Source: Rubellimicrobium arenae
GTDB lineage: Bacteria; Pseudomonadota; Alphaproteobacteria; Rhodobacterales; Rhodobacteraceae
Direction of reading: 5' to 3'
DNA length: 64,000 bases
NCBI RefSeq assembly: GCF_017916295.1
Contig: NZ_JAFMSS010000016.1
Coordinates: 1-64,000 of the forward strand
The notes below the pieces were generated by a model that saw nothing but the letters and a program-made list of their open reading frames with translations, was not told the DNA's origin and did not search any database. A program made the translations under genes and the position numbers. This document shows, piece after piece, positions 46,820 to 55,690 of the stretch. Numbering within the stretch: position 1 is the stretch's first letter; every line of letters begins with the position of its first letter.

Positions 46820-46834
46820 TTAACGGGTTATTAT
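46820..46834 (+). promoter_or_regulatory. CtrA-type site TTAA-N7-TTAT upstream of second pilin gene
   Basis: TTAA (46820-46823), seven bases, TTAT (46831-46834): one mismatch from the CtrA consensus. It lies 49 bases before the second pilin ATG, after the terminator, so it marks a likely second promoter for the tad operon. Confidence 0.45.
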
Positions 46835-46882
46835 CGAAGCTCCCCTATGGTCCGATCAGCCACTGTCCGGACCAGGAGGGAC

Positions 46883-47077
46883 ATGATGACCACACGCTCG
46901 ACTGCTCTCATTCGCGGCCTGTGCCGGAACGAGGACGGCGCCGTCACGGTGGACTGGGTCGTCTTGACGGCGGCTCTCCTGGGTCTTGGCGTGGCCCTTG
47001 TGGTCGGATTGAGGGACGCGGCAACCGAACCGGCCGAAAGCGTCGGCCATCAGCTCTCCTCCTATGAAATCCGCTGA
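46883..47077 (+). CDS. Flp-type pilin 2
   Basis: A 64-residue prepilin with leader ending NEDG (G19) and mature AVTVDWVVLTAALLGLGVALVVGL, identical to pilin 1 over the first eleven mature residues, and again Asp at +5. The longer mature tail (DAATEPAESVGHQL) is acidic. AGGAGGGAC precedes the ATG at 46883; a second ATG follows directly. It may be a minor or alternative pilin. Followed by cpaB after 45 bases. Confidence 0.85.
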   Translation: MMTTRSTALIRGLCRNEDGAVTVDWVVLTAALLGLGVALVVGLRDAATEPAESVGHQLSSYEIR

Positions 47078-47122
47078 GGTCAGTGCCGGGCGCGTTGCCG
47101 GGCGGGTCCCCCAGGAGAACCC

Positions 47123-47989
47123 ATGAGAAGCCTTTTCGCCTTGGTCCTGCTGGCCGGCATGTGCCTTGCGGGGATCGCCATCTACATGGTCCGCAGCCAG
47201 TTCGAGGCTCAGGCCAACCAGCTTGCCGAGATGCGCCTGGCCGCGGCCACGGCCGTTCCGACGGTTGAGATCTACGCCGCCAGTCGTCCCCTCGCCTATG
47301 GCGAGGCGCTGACCCCGGCCGATGTCCGGCCGATCCGCTATGTTGAGCCCTTCCTGCCCGATGGCGTCTTCCGCACCGACAAGGACCTTTTCCCGCAAGG
47401 TCCGGACATGCCTCGCCACGTGCTGCGCCCCATGGAGGCCAACGAGCCCGTCCTCACGAGCAAGGTGACCGAGCCTGGCCAGGACACCGGGATCACCGGC
47501 CGACTCGACAAGGGCATGCGGGCCTTCGCCATCAGCGTGAATGCAACGACGGGAGTATCGGGCTTCCTTCGGCCCGGCGACCGGGTCGATGTCTATTGGA
47601 CCGGATCGATCGACGACGAAGGCCGGGGCGCCCGTCAGGTCACCCAACTCATCGAATCCGGCCTTGTGCTGGTCGCCATCGACCAGTCCACCGACGACAC
47701 GGCGCGGGAGGTCGGGATAGCCAGCAACGTGACCGTCGCGGTGACGCCTCGCCAGGTCGCCAAGCTGGCCCAGGCCCAAGCCTCGGGCTCCCTCTCTCTC
47801 GCACTGGTGGGACGGGCTGACAGCACGGCCCCAGCACCTATCGAAATCGACCAGAAGGCCCTTCTCGACCTGCAGGATCCGATCGCGCCCGGGGTGCCCC
47901 AGGAGGCCAGCCCTCCGCAGGTCTGTACGGTGCGCACAAGGCGGGCCGGCGAGGTGATCGACACCCCAGTGGCATGTCCCGGACCGTGA
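47123..47989 (+). CDS. cpaB: CpaB/RcpC pilus assembly protein
   Basis: The 288-residue periplasmic protein has an N-terminal membrane anchor (4-22) and a SAF-type domain (ASRPLAYGEALTPADVRPIRY) with a following RcpC domain (RAFAISVNATTGVSGFLRPGDRVDV). It is needed for Tad secretin stability. CAGGAGAACCC precedes the ATG at 47123. Confidence 0.92.
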   Translation: MRSLFALVLLAGMCLAGIAIYMVRSQFEAQANQLAEMRLAAATAVPTVEIYAASRPLAYGEALTPADVRPIRYVEPFLPDGVFRTDKDLFPQGPDMPRHVLRPMEANEPVLTSKVTEPGQDTGITGRLDKGMRAFAISVNATTGVSGFLRPGDRVDVYWTGSIDDEGRGARQVTQLIESGLVLVAIDQSTDDTAREVGIASNVTVAVTPRQVAKLAQAQASGSLSLALVGRADSTAPAPIEIDQKALLDLQDPIAPGVPQEASPPQVCTVRTRRAGEVIDTPVACPGP

Positions 47990-48177
47990 TGACTGTGCCC
48001 GCGATGGAAGAACTGCTCACACCGTGTTTTCTGGCCAGCGGCCCCGGGCCCATGACCGTCATCAGGCAGCCGCCAAGGCCGATGGCGGGTGCAGGGTCGC
48101 GGCGCAGGTCGGGGCTTGCTCGGGTCAAGGCCGACTTGGTCCAAGGCGCTCCGTCGTGGGTGAAGGGTGCCGCGACC

Positions 48178-49599
48178 ATGCGCGCCCTCGTCCGCGTCTT
48201 GGCCATGATCAGCGCCGTCGCATTCCTGGGCCCCGTTCCGCTCGCCTGGGCGCAGACCTTGACCGTGGTGTCCGGGACCATCCTGGCTCCGTTGGACGTG
48301 CCGTTGAACCGGGCCATTGTGGTGGAATCGGACGTGCGCTTCACGGAACTGTCCATCGCGAATCCCGGAATCGCGGACATCTCGTCCCTGTCGGACCGCA
48401 CCATCTATGTGCTGGGCAAGGCGCCCGGCCGTACGACGCTGACACTGCTCGGCCTGAACGGCGCACTGATAGCGAACGTCGAGGTTCGGGTGACGCCGGA
48501 CGTGGCCGAGTTCAAGGAAAGGCTGCAGCAGATCCTTCCGGGCCAGCACATCGAGGTGCGGACCGCCAACGATGGCATCGTGCTTTCCGGCACGGTGGAC
48601 AGCGCCGCCGATCTCGACCGCGCCCTGGAGCTTGCCAACCGTTATGCGCCAGACCGGGTTTCGAACCTCCTGAGCGTCGGTGGCACGCAACAGGTGATGC
48701 TGCAGGTTCGCTTCGCCGAAATGCAGCGATCGGTCTCAAAGACGCTTTCCTCATCCCTTGGATTGCAAGGGACTACGCTGGGGGGCGGGCTCGACATCAC
48801 CGCGGGAGCCGGCAGGGGGGTCACGTCGACGGGCCTAGGCAACGCCCTGGGCGGCCGACTTCCCACGGCGAACAGCAACAACGGCGCGATGCTCTTTGGT
48901 TTCAACGCCGGTGGCCTTGAAGTCGGCCTGCTGCTTGAGGCGCTCGAGCAGCGGGGCGTCGTCCGCACCCTGGCCGAGCCCAACCTGTCCGCCCTGTCGG
49001 GTCAGGAGGCCAGCTTCCTTGCCGGCGGCGAGTATCCGGTCCCGGTCGCCCAGGACGACAGCGGCAGCGTGACCGTCGACTACAAGCCGTTCGGGGTCGA
49101 ACTGAGCTTCGTTCCACGCGTCGTGGACGGTGATCTCATCAACATCGACCTGAAGGCGGCCGTTTCCTCCATAGATCCGACCAACGGGCTGACGCAGAAC
49201 GGCATCACCATCGATGCGTTCCGACGGCGCGAAACCTCCACCACGGTGGAAATGCGCGACGGCGAGAGCTTTGCCATTGCGGGCCTGCTGTCCGACGACT
49301 TCCGCGACCTCAAGGGCCAGGTGCCTTGGCTGGGCGACATTCCCGTCCTGGGGGCATTGTTCCGCTCCGCCGAATATCAGCGCGACCAGACAGAACTGGT
49401 GATCATCGTGACGCCACATCTTGTCACGCCGACCCGGGGGGAGGCACTGGCCCTTCCGACCGACCGCGTTCGGCCACCATCCGAGCGCGACATGTTCCTG
49501 TTCGGTCGGGTGGACGCCTCCCGAGCCCCTTCGACCGGGGGGGCCGGGGAAGTCGCGCGCCAGGACTTTTCCGGCTCATACGGCTACGTGATGGATTGA
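48178..49599 (+). CDS. cpaC: CpaC/RcpA secretin of the Tad pilus
   Basis: The 473-residue outer-membrane secretin has a signal peptide (cleaved near AWA-QT, residue 24), an N-terminal domain with NRAIVVESDVRFTELSIANP and a BON-like segment, and the C-terminal secretin gate with VRTLAEPNLSALSGQEASFLAGGEYPVPV and VPWLGDIPVLGALFRS. I chose ATG at 48178 with a signal peptide; the frame is open to inside cpaB but that part is not a leader. The 188-base gap after cpaB is unusually large. Confidence 0.93.
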   Translation: MRALVRVLAMISAVAFLGPVPLAWAQTLTVVSGTILAPLDVPLNRAIVVESDVRFTELSIANPGIADISSLSDRTIYVLGKAPGRTTLTLLGLNGALIANVEVRVTPDVAEFKERLQQILPGQHIEVRTANDGIVLSGTVDSAADLDRALELANRYAPDRVSNLLSVGGTQQVMLQVRFAEMQRSVSKTLSSSLGLQGTTLGGGLDITAGAGRGVTSTGLGNALGGRLPTANSNNGAMLFGFNAGGLEVGLLLEALEQRGVVRTLAEPNLSALSGQEASFLAGGEYPVPVAQDDSGSVTVDYKPFGVELSFVPRVVDGDLINIDLKAAVSSIDPTNGLTQNGITIDAFRRRETSTTVEMRDGESFAIAGLLSDDFRDLKGQVPWLGDIPVLGALFRSAEYQRDQTELVIIVTPHLVTPTRGEALALPTDRVRPPSERDMFLFGRVDASRAPSTGGAGEVARQDFSGSYGYVMD

Positions 49600-49607
49600 G
49601 GGGTGCC

Positions 49608-50240
49608 ATGAGACCGTCGATCACCGGCCTGATCCCGACCCTGCTGTTCGTCATCGCAGCCTGCACCCGGATGGCCCCGGAGGAAGCCGGTTCAGGACCG
49701 GCCTGGCTGGGGGGCGCCACGGCCCAGAACGTCTTGGCGCAATCGGGGCAGCTTTCCTACGCTGTCTCGCTGTCGAACCGGTTTGCCGCGACCGTTCCGA
49801 CCACGATCAACTTCGCGTTCAACTCGGCAGACCTGGATGCGCAGGCCCGTTCAGTCCTGACCCAGCAAGCGTCGTTCATCCGCCAGTTTCCGGAAGTCAG
49901 GTTCGCGGTGTACGGGCACACGGATCTGGTCGGATCGGCGGCCTACAACCAGCAACTCGGCCTGAAGCGCGCCCAGGCCGCCGTCGCGTTCCTTATTTCG
50001 CAAGGCGTGGAGCCGAGCCGCCTCATGGCCCTGGTCTCCAGGGGTGAAACACAACCGCTGATCGCGACCCAAGCGCCCGAGATGGCCAACCGGCGCACCG
50101 TCACGGATGTATCAGGCTTTGTCGAAACGCACCCGGATGTCCTTAACGGCAAGTACGCGGCCATCGTCTTTCGGGACTATGTCGCCTCGGCCGGGACGGA
50201 GGGGGCCCCGCCCGCTCCCCTATCCGAGACCTCTCCATGA
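49608..50240 (+). CDS. OmpA-family lipoprotein of the Tad locus
   Basis: The 210-residue protein has a lipobox (FVIAAC, cysteine at about 19) and a C-terminal OmpA peptidoglycan-binding domain: TINFAFNSADLDAQARSVL, VYGHTDLVGSAAYNQQLGLKRAQAAVAFL and VSRGETQP. It probably ties the secretin complex to peptidoglycan, as in other Tad loci that carry an ompA-like gene. It starts 8 bases after cpaC. Confidence 0.9.
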   Translation: MRPSITGLIPTLLFVIAACTRMAPEEAGSGPAWLGGATAQNVLAQSGQLSYAVSLSNRFAATVPTTINFAFNSADLDAQARSVLTQQASFIRQFPEVRFAVYGHTDLVGSAAYNQQLGLKRAQAAVAFLISQGVEPSRLMALVSRGETQPLIATQAPEMANRRTVTDVSGFVETHPDVLNGKYAAIVFRDYVASAGTEGAPPAPLSETSP

Positions 50241-50421
50241 ATGGAACCAGGCCCATCCGGGCGCAATCGCCGTGCTGGGCGCGCGCCGTCCGTGTCCCTG
50301 GAGCCGATGCTGGTCCTTGCTCCAGGGTCGACCCTGCGCTGGTTCACAAATGCGCCGCCGCCAGAGCCGGCCTTCCGTCGAGAGGACCTCTCAGGCCGAC
50401 GAAACTCCAAGGAGGATCGGG

Positions 50422-51660
50422 ATGCTGAGCGATTCCCCTGCCATCGTGGCCTGCACGGTCAGTCGCGACGTACAGCGGTTCGATCTTCTGATCGAGGACA
50501 TGCAGGCGACCGTCGGGGACCGCTGGGGCGATCTCGGCTTTGCCGAAGCGACCACCTTTCTTGATCAGCCTGACGCGGAGTTGCTGGATTTCGTGGTTCT
50601 GGCCATCGACGGCCTCGACATGGCCGACCTGGACCCGGTGCTGGCCGTCATCGCGGCGGCACGCCAGCGCGGAATCCGCGTCATCCTCGTCGCCGAGGAA
50701 GTGACGCCGAGGGTCCTGCACCAATTGCTGCGCGAAGGGGCGGACGACTTCATACCCTATCCTCTCCCCGAAGGAGAGCTCGCCCGCGCGGTGACGCGGC
50801 CGAAGCGCAAGAATGGGGCCGCCAAGGCCGTAGCCGAAGGCCAGCTCCCCGCCGCTCCCACGCAGGGCGAACATTCAGGGGTCGTTATCCCGGTCTATTC
50901 TCTCGCCGGGGGGGCCGGGGGTACGACGCTGGCCGTCAATCTGGCTTGGGAGCTGGCCTGCCTCGGAGGCTCCCCGCCACCTCGGGTGGCCCTGCTCGAC
51001 CTTGGTCTGCAGTTCGGGTCGGTGGCCACCTACCTCGACCTGCCCCGTCGCGAGGCCGTGCAGGACCTCCTCGGGGATGCCGCCCGGATGGACGGCGAGG
51101 CTCTGCGATCCGCGCTGCAGGCCTACGACGGACGGCTGCATGTCCTGACGGCGCCACTCGATCTCGTTCCGCTGGATCTGGTCGGGTCGGCCGAGATCGC
51201 CCGCCTGATCGAGACCGCCCGCGTCAACTTCGACTACATCGTCATCGACATGCCCTCCGCCATGTCCGACTGGGGAGAAGCGGTCCTGAACGCGGCTCAT
51301 CTGTGCTTCGCCGTGATCCAGATCGACATGAGATCGGCCCAGAACACGCTTCGGCTCAAGCGGGCCCTGACCTCCGAAGGACTTCCCTTCGACAAGCTCC
51401 GCTTCGTTCTCAACCGTGCCCCCGGCTTTGCCGATCTCAACGGCCGCTCGCGCGTGAAACGGATGGCCGAGTCGCTTGGCATCTCCATCGAGCTGCAACT
51501 GCCGGATGGCGGCCGGGCGATCGCCGAGGCGGCCGATCAGGGCATTCCCCTTTCCGAGGCCGCCCCTCGGAGTGCCCTGCGTCGCGAGATCGTCAAGCTG
51601 GCGCGATCCATTCACACGGTCAACCTCGCCACCCTAGCCCCCCAGAAGATCCGCGCCTGA
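50422..51660 (+). CDS. cpaE: CpaE/TadZ, pilus localisation ATPase-like protein
   Basis: The 412-residue protein has an N-terminal receiver-like domain (about 7-130) and a C-terminal MinD/ParA-like domain. Its P-loop region is YSLAGGAGGTTLAVNLAWE (159-177), lacking the signature lysine and the catalytic lysine of true deviant Walker A motifs, as in some TadZ proteins. It probably sets where the pilus is built. AAGGAGGATCGGG is a strong ribosome site. A 181-base gap separates it from the OmpA gene. Confidence 0.9.
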   Translation: MLSDSPAIVACTVSRDVQRFDLLIEDMQATVGDRWGDLGFAEATTFLDQPDAELLDFVVLAIDGLDMADLDPVLAVIAAARQRGIRVILVAEEVTPRVLHQLLREGADDFIPYPLPEGELARAVTRPKRKNGAAKAVAEGQLPAAPTQGEHSGVVIPVYSLAGGAGGTTLAVNLAWELACLGGSPPPRVALLDLGLQFGSVATYLDLPRREAVQDLLGDAARMDGEALRSALQAYDGRLHVLTAPLDLVPLDLVGSAEIARLIETARVNFDYIVIDMPSAMSDWGEAVLNAAHLCFAVIQIDMRSAQNTLRLKRALTSEGLPFDKLRFVLNRAPGFADLNGRSRVKRMAESLGISIELQLPDGGRAIAEAADQGIPLSEAAPRSALRREIVKLARSIHTVNLATLAPQKIRA

Positions 51661-51685
51661 TCGCGCGCGCCGTTCGAGGCCATAG

Positions 51686-53122
51686 ATGTTCGCCAAGTTC
51701 CGCAAGACCGAGGGCCAGCCGCCCGACCGTCCGGCCCCAGACGACGAGATGAATGCCCCCACGCCCGGAGGGTCGCCACAATCCCTCATCCGCCCGCCTG
51801 CATCCCGGCTGACTGAGTCGCCGGCGGACAGCAAGGACAAGAAGCGCAAGGAGCGGCTCCAGGACCTGAAGATCGAGCTTCACAGGGCCTTGCTCGACAA
51901 CCTCAACCTGGCGGCCCTCGAGAAGGCGACGGAACACGACCTGCGGGCCGAAATCCAGAACATCGCGGGCGAAACGCTCGACCAGATGGGCATCGCCGTC
52001 ACCCGTGAGGAGCGGGCACAGCTCAACCAGGACCTTTACGACGAGGTGAAAGGCCTCGGCCCCCTTGAGGCTCTGCTCAAGGACGAGAGCATCACGGACA
52101 TCCTGGTGAACGGCCCCCATCAGATCTTCGTGGAGCGGCGCGGCCGGCTCGTGCTCACCGATGTCACGTTCAAGGACGAGAAGCATCTTCTCCGCATCAT
52201 CGACCGGATCGTGAGTGCCGTGGGCCGCCGGGTCGACAAGTCGAACCCCTATGTGGATGCCCGTCTGATCGACGGCTCGCGCTTCAACGCCATGGTGCCG
52301 CCGGTCGCGGTGGATGGTCCCCTGGTGTCGATCCGAAAGTTCAAGAAGGACAAGCTCTCGGTCGAGGAACTGGTCCGCGTCGGCGCCTTCACGGAGGAGA
52401 TGGCCGCCTATCTGCAGGCCGCCGTGTCCACCCGGTTGAACATCATCGTCTCGGGCGGGACGGGTTCGGGCAAGACGACGGCGCTCAACGCATTGTCGTC
52501 CTTCATCAACGACAACGAGCGCATCCTCACGATCGAGGACACGGCCGAGCTTCAGCTCCAGCAGACCCATGTCGCCCGGATGGAGTCGCGTCCGCCGAAC
52601 GTCGAAGGCCGCGGGGCCGTAACCCCGCGCGACTGCCTCCGGAACGCCCTCCGCATGAGGCCGGATCGCATCATCGTGGGCGAAGCCCGGGGCGAGGAGG
52701 TCATCGACATGCTCCAGGCGATGAACACGGGGCACGACGGCTCGATGACCACCATCCACGCCAACAGTCCACGCGACGCCACGAGCCGCCTGGAGAACTT
52801 GATCGCCATGGCGGGCATTACGATGCCGATCAAGGCGCTCCGGTCGCAGATCGCCTCGGCGGTGAACGTGATCGTGCAGACGACGCGCCTCCAGGATGGC
52901 TCCCGACGGATGACCTCCATCACCGAGATCACCGGCTTGGCCGGGGACGTCGTGTCGATGCAGGAGGTGTTCCGCTACCAGCGGACCGGGATCTCCGCCG
53001 ATAGCCTTATCGTCGGGCATTTCACGGCAACCGGCGTGCGCTCCCACTATGCCGAGAGATTCCGGCTCTGGGGCTACGATCTCCCCGCCGCGATCTTCGA
53101 AACACGCGGAGACCGGTCATGA
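51686..53122 (+). CDS. cpaF: CpaF/TadA, pilus assembly ATPase
   Basis: The 478-residue secretion ATPase powers pilus extension and retraction. Features: Pro-rich N-terminal 60 residues, N-terminal helical domain, Walker A GGTGSGKTT (257-265), Asp box and Walker B IIVGEARGEE, and His box GHDGSMTTIHANSP. Its ATGA overlaps tadB. Confidence 0.95.
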   Translation: MFAKFRKTEGQPPDRPAPDDEMNAPTPGGSPQSLIRPPASRLTESPADSKDKKRKERLQDLKIELHRALLDNLNLAALEKATEHDLRAEIQNIAGETLDQMGIAVTREERAQLNQDLYDEVKGLGPLEALLKDESITDILVNGPHQIFVERRGRLVLTDVTFKDEKHLLRIIDRIVSAVGRRVDKSNPYVDARLIDGSRFNAMVPPVAVDGPLVSIRKFKKDKLSVEELVRVGAFTEEMAAYLQAAVSTRLNIIVSGGTGSGKTTALNALSSFINDNERILTIEDTAELQLQQTHVARMESRPPNVEGRGAVTPRDCLRNALRMRPDRIIVGEARGEEVIDMLQAMNTGHDGSMTTIHANSPRDATSRLENLIAMAGITMPIKALRSQIASAVNVIVQTTRLQDGSRRMTSITEITGLAGDVVSMQEVFRYQRTGISADSLIVGHFTATGVRSHYAERFRLWGYDLPAAIFETRGDRS

Positions 53123-54087
53123 TCCGCTGGCCAGAGGCGCTGATCTACGGGCTGATCGCGGTGGCGGTGCTGATCCTGACGCAAGGCGCCTATCTTGCGG
53201 CGTTCGGCCGCGAGATCCGTGGACATCGCCGGGTCAACCGCCGGTTCGGCCTCCTCAGCGAACGAACGGACCGCAAAGGGGCCTTGGACCAGCTCCGCAA
53301 GGAGATGACGCAGCAACTGGCCGTCCGGCGGGTTCCCGTCTACGACCTGCTGGCGGATCAGGCACGCCGGGCGGACATCGCGATCCCCCCACGACGGCTG
53401 CTCGGCCTGATGGCCCTGATTTCGGTCGCGGCACTGAGCGTCCTGACCCTTGCGACGGACATGTCGCTCCTCCTGCGGGCGGCGATCGCGGCGGCGACGG
53501 GTCCAGCCCTCGTGCTGCTGTGGCTCGGCAACCGCGCCGGCACGCGCGCTGCCATGATCGAGGAGCAACTTCCGGACGCGGTCGAGCTCATGGTCCGGTC
53601 GCTCCGGGTCGGGCACCCCTTCTCCGCTTCGCTCGCGATCGTCTCCCGCGAGATTCCCGCCCCCCTCGGAACCGAGATGGGCGTGATCTCGGACGAAGCG
53701 GCCTATGGACGCGACCTTGGCGAAAGCCTCCGCGCCATGGCGGAGCGGATCGGCCTGCAGGATCTTCGGTTCCTGGCCATGGCCGTGTCGATCCAGGCCG
53801 AAGCCGGCGGCAACCTGGTCGAGATCCTCGACAACCTCGCCAAGGTGATCCGCGCCCGCTTCCGGCTGTTCCGCCGGGTGCGCGCCATCACCGCCGAAGC
53901 CAAGTGGTCCGGCACCTTTCTTTCGGCCTTTCCCGTCGTTGCGCTGGTCGGCATCCAGCTGGCCGACCCCCACTACTACGACAAGGTCCGGACCAGTGCC
54001 TACTTCCTTCCGGCCTGCCTGATCGTTGCGGGTTTGCTGATCCTGAACGTCATCGTCATGCGCGCGCTCGTGAACATCAAGGTCTGA
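53119..54087 (+). CDS. tadB: TadB, type II secretion F-family membrane platform
   Basis: The 322-residue protein has membrane helices at about 7-27, 95-115, 119-138 and 275-318 and the T2SSF domain (PDAVELMVRSLRVGHPFSASL to AEAGGNLVEILDNLAKVIR). It forms the inner-membrane platform with TadC. It overlaps cpaF by 4 bases. Confidence 0.93.
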   Translation: MIRWPEALIYGLIAVAVLILTQGAYLAAFGREIRGHRRVNRRFGLLSERTDRKGALDQLRKEMTQQLAVRRVPVYDLLADQARRADIAIPPRRLLGLMALISVAALSVLTLATDMSLLLRAAIAAATGPALVLLWLGNRAGTRAAMIEEQLPDAVELMVRSLRVGHPFSASLAIVSREIPAPLGTEMGVISDEAAYGRDLGESLRAMAERIGLQDLRFLAMAVSIQAEAGGNLVEILDNLAKVIRARFRLFRRVRAITAEAKWSGTFLSAFPVVALVGIQLADPHYYDKVRTSAYFLPACLIVAGLLILNVIVMRALVNIKV

Positions 54088-54096
54088 GGCCGAGGA

Positions 54097-55101
54097 ATGC
54101 ATGCTCTTGCCCTGATCACGACGTGGCTGCAGGCCTCTCTTGGCCCGTCCGGTCCCATGCTCCTGCTCGGGGCCCTGGGCCTGCTCATGATCCTGGTCGC
54201 CCTGCCCGTGCTGCTGGTCCGGCCACGGGACGCCTTCGACCGGCTGACCACCCCGAAATCCCAGGACACGACCGAAGCCGGCGGCGACACCCTGCGCCGC
54301 CCGGACAGTGCGGACAAGCTGGAACGGTTCTCGACGTTCCTCGAGCCACGGAGCGCCAGCGAATATTCGGCCATCCGCCTCAAGCTCCTGCAAGCCGGCT
54401 ACGGCTCCAAGGACGCCGTCAGGCTTTATTATTTCCTGCAGGTGGTGCTTGGGCTGGGCTCCGTCGGGCTCGGGACTACGTACACGATCTACCTCTCCGC
54501 AGGAGACGGCCCCCCCGCCACGAGCAGCCAGCTGGTCCTGCGCCTCCTTTTGCCCGGCATCATCGGCTACCTGCTGCCCAAGTACTGGGTCACCCGCCGT
54601 CAGGCCGAGCGCAAGGAGGCTGTCACCAACGCCTTCCCGGACAGTCTCGACATGATGCTCGTCTGCGTGGAGGCGGGCCAGTCGCTCGACCAGGCGATTC
54701 TCCGCGTCGCCCAAGAGCTTGGGGCGGGCGCGCCCGACCTAGCCCGGGAGTTCGAGCTGGTCTCCCATGAGCTGAAGGCCGGCAAGGACAAGTCCGACGT
54801 GCTCCGCGACATGGCCGAACGCTGCGGGGTCCTCGACATCTCGAGCTTTGTCACCGTCCTCATCCAGTCCCAGCAGTTCGGCACGACGATCGCGGACGCC
54901 TTGCGCGTCCATGCGTCCGAGATGCGGGACAAGCGCGTCATGCGGGCCGAGGAGAAGGCCAATACCCTGCCCACCAAGATGACCTTGGCCACGATGCTGC
55001 TGACGGTGCCGCCGCTGCTCATCATCCTGATCGGGCCCGCCCTTTTCGAGATCTCGGATGTGCTGGGCAGCAGCCGGGACGCGACCGTTGCGGCACCCTG
55101 A
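54097..55101 (+). CDS. tadC: TadC, type II secretion F-family membrane platform
   Basis: The 334-residue partner of TadB has the T2SSF domain with AFPDSLDMMLVCVEAGQSLDQAIL, FELVSHELKAGKDKSDVLRDMAERCG and FVTVLIQSQQFGTTIADALRVHA. Membrane helices lie at about 20-42, 110-150 and at the C-terminus. It begins 9 bases after tadB. Confidence 0.93.
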   Translation: MHALALITTWLQASLGPSGPMLLLGALGLLMILVALPVLLVRPRDAFDRLTTPKSQDTTEAGGDTLRRPDSADKLERFSTFLEPRSASEYSAIRLKLLQAGYGSKDAVRLYYFLQVVLGLGSVGLGTTYTIYLSAGDGPPATSSQLVLRLLLPGIIGYLLPKYWVTRRQAERKEAVTNAFPDSLDMMLVCVEAGQSLDQAILRVAQELGAGAPDLAREFELVSHELKAGKDKSDVLRDMAERCGVLDISSFVTVLIQSQQFGTTIADALRVHASEMRDKRVMRAEEKANTLPTKMTLATMLLTVPPLLIILIGPALFEISDVLGSSRDATVAAP

Positions 55102-55105
55102 CATC

Positions 55106-55690
55106 GTGCGCCGCACCATTCTCGCCCTGCTCCTTCTCACCGCGCTGCCGGCCTGCACGGACTTGGCGTCGCCTGGGGTCTTTGCCCCTGGCCCGGGGCG
55201 GGAGGCCGATCCGCTCGTCGCCGGGCACCGCCTGATGACAGCGGGCGAATACCAACTCGCGCTCAAGGCCTATCTTCGCGCGGCCGCACGCGAGGGGCTC
55301 ACGCCCGATGTCCTGGCGGCCATCGGAACCGCCGACCTGCGCCTGGGGCGCCTGGGCCAGGCCGAAGGCTACCTGCGGCAGGCCGTCGAAGAGGACCCCG
55401 GATACGTTTCAGCCTGGAACAACCTGGGCGTCCTCCTGATGGAACGGCAGGACTACGGCGAGGCGGCCGAGGTGTTCCGCCGGGCCTACGCCGCCGACAA
55501 CGGGAACAGCGATACGATCCGGGACAACCTGCGCCTGGCGCTCGCGCGGATGAAGGACCCGGCCTACTCGGGCGTGGCCCCCCTGGGCGAGGACACGAGC
55601 GTCGCCACCGCTCAACGCCACGCGACGGACACCCCCCTGCCCACAACCCCATTTCACATCCTTGAGGCATCTGATGGCCCGGATCACTGA
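55106..55690 (+). CDS. TadD-like TPR lipoprotein 1
   Basis: The 194-residue protein has a lipoprotein signal (LLLLTALPAC) and three tetratricopeptide repeats (GEYQLALKAYLRAA; GQAEGYLRQAVEEDPG; YGEAAEVFRRAYAADN). TadD-type lipoproteins act as pilotins in the Tad system. The GTG at 55106, 4 bases after tadC, gives the lipobox at the normal position; a TTG at 55088 would overlap tadC. The 3' end overlaps the next gene by 17 bases. Confidence 0.85.
   Translation: MRRTILALLLLTALPACTDLASPGVFAPGPGREADPLVAGHRLMTAGEYQLALKAYLRAAAREGLTPDVLAAIGTADLRLGRLGQAEGYLRQAVEEDPGYVSAWNNLGVLLMERQDYGEAAEVFRRAYAADNGNSDTIRDNLRLALARMKDPAYSGVAPLGEDTSVATAQRHATDTPLPTTPFHILEASDGPDH

Noticed and set aside
47974..48177. Longer N-terminus for CpaC beginning inside cpaB
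   Set aside because: The extra residues are Arg/Pro-rich, and the signal peptide starts at 48178, where export signals must begin.
50237..50428. 63-codon frame starting ATGA at the OmpA-like lipoprotein stop
   Set aside because: Its overlap is tempting, but the product is Arg/Pro/Cys-rich with no pattern, and it runs through the cpaE ribosome site. Most likely chance.
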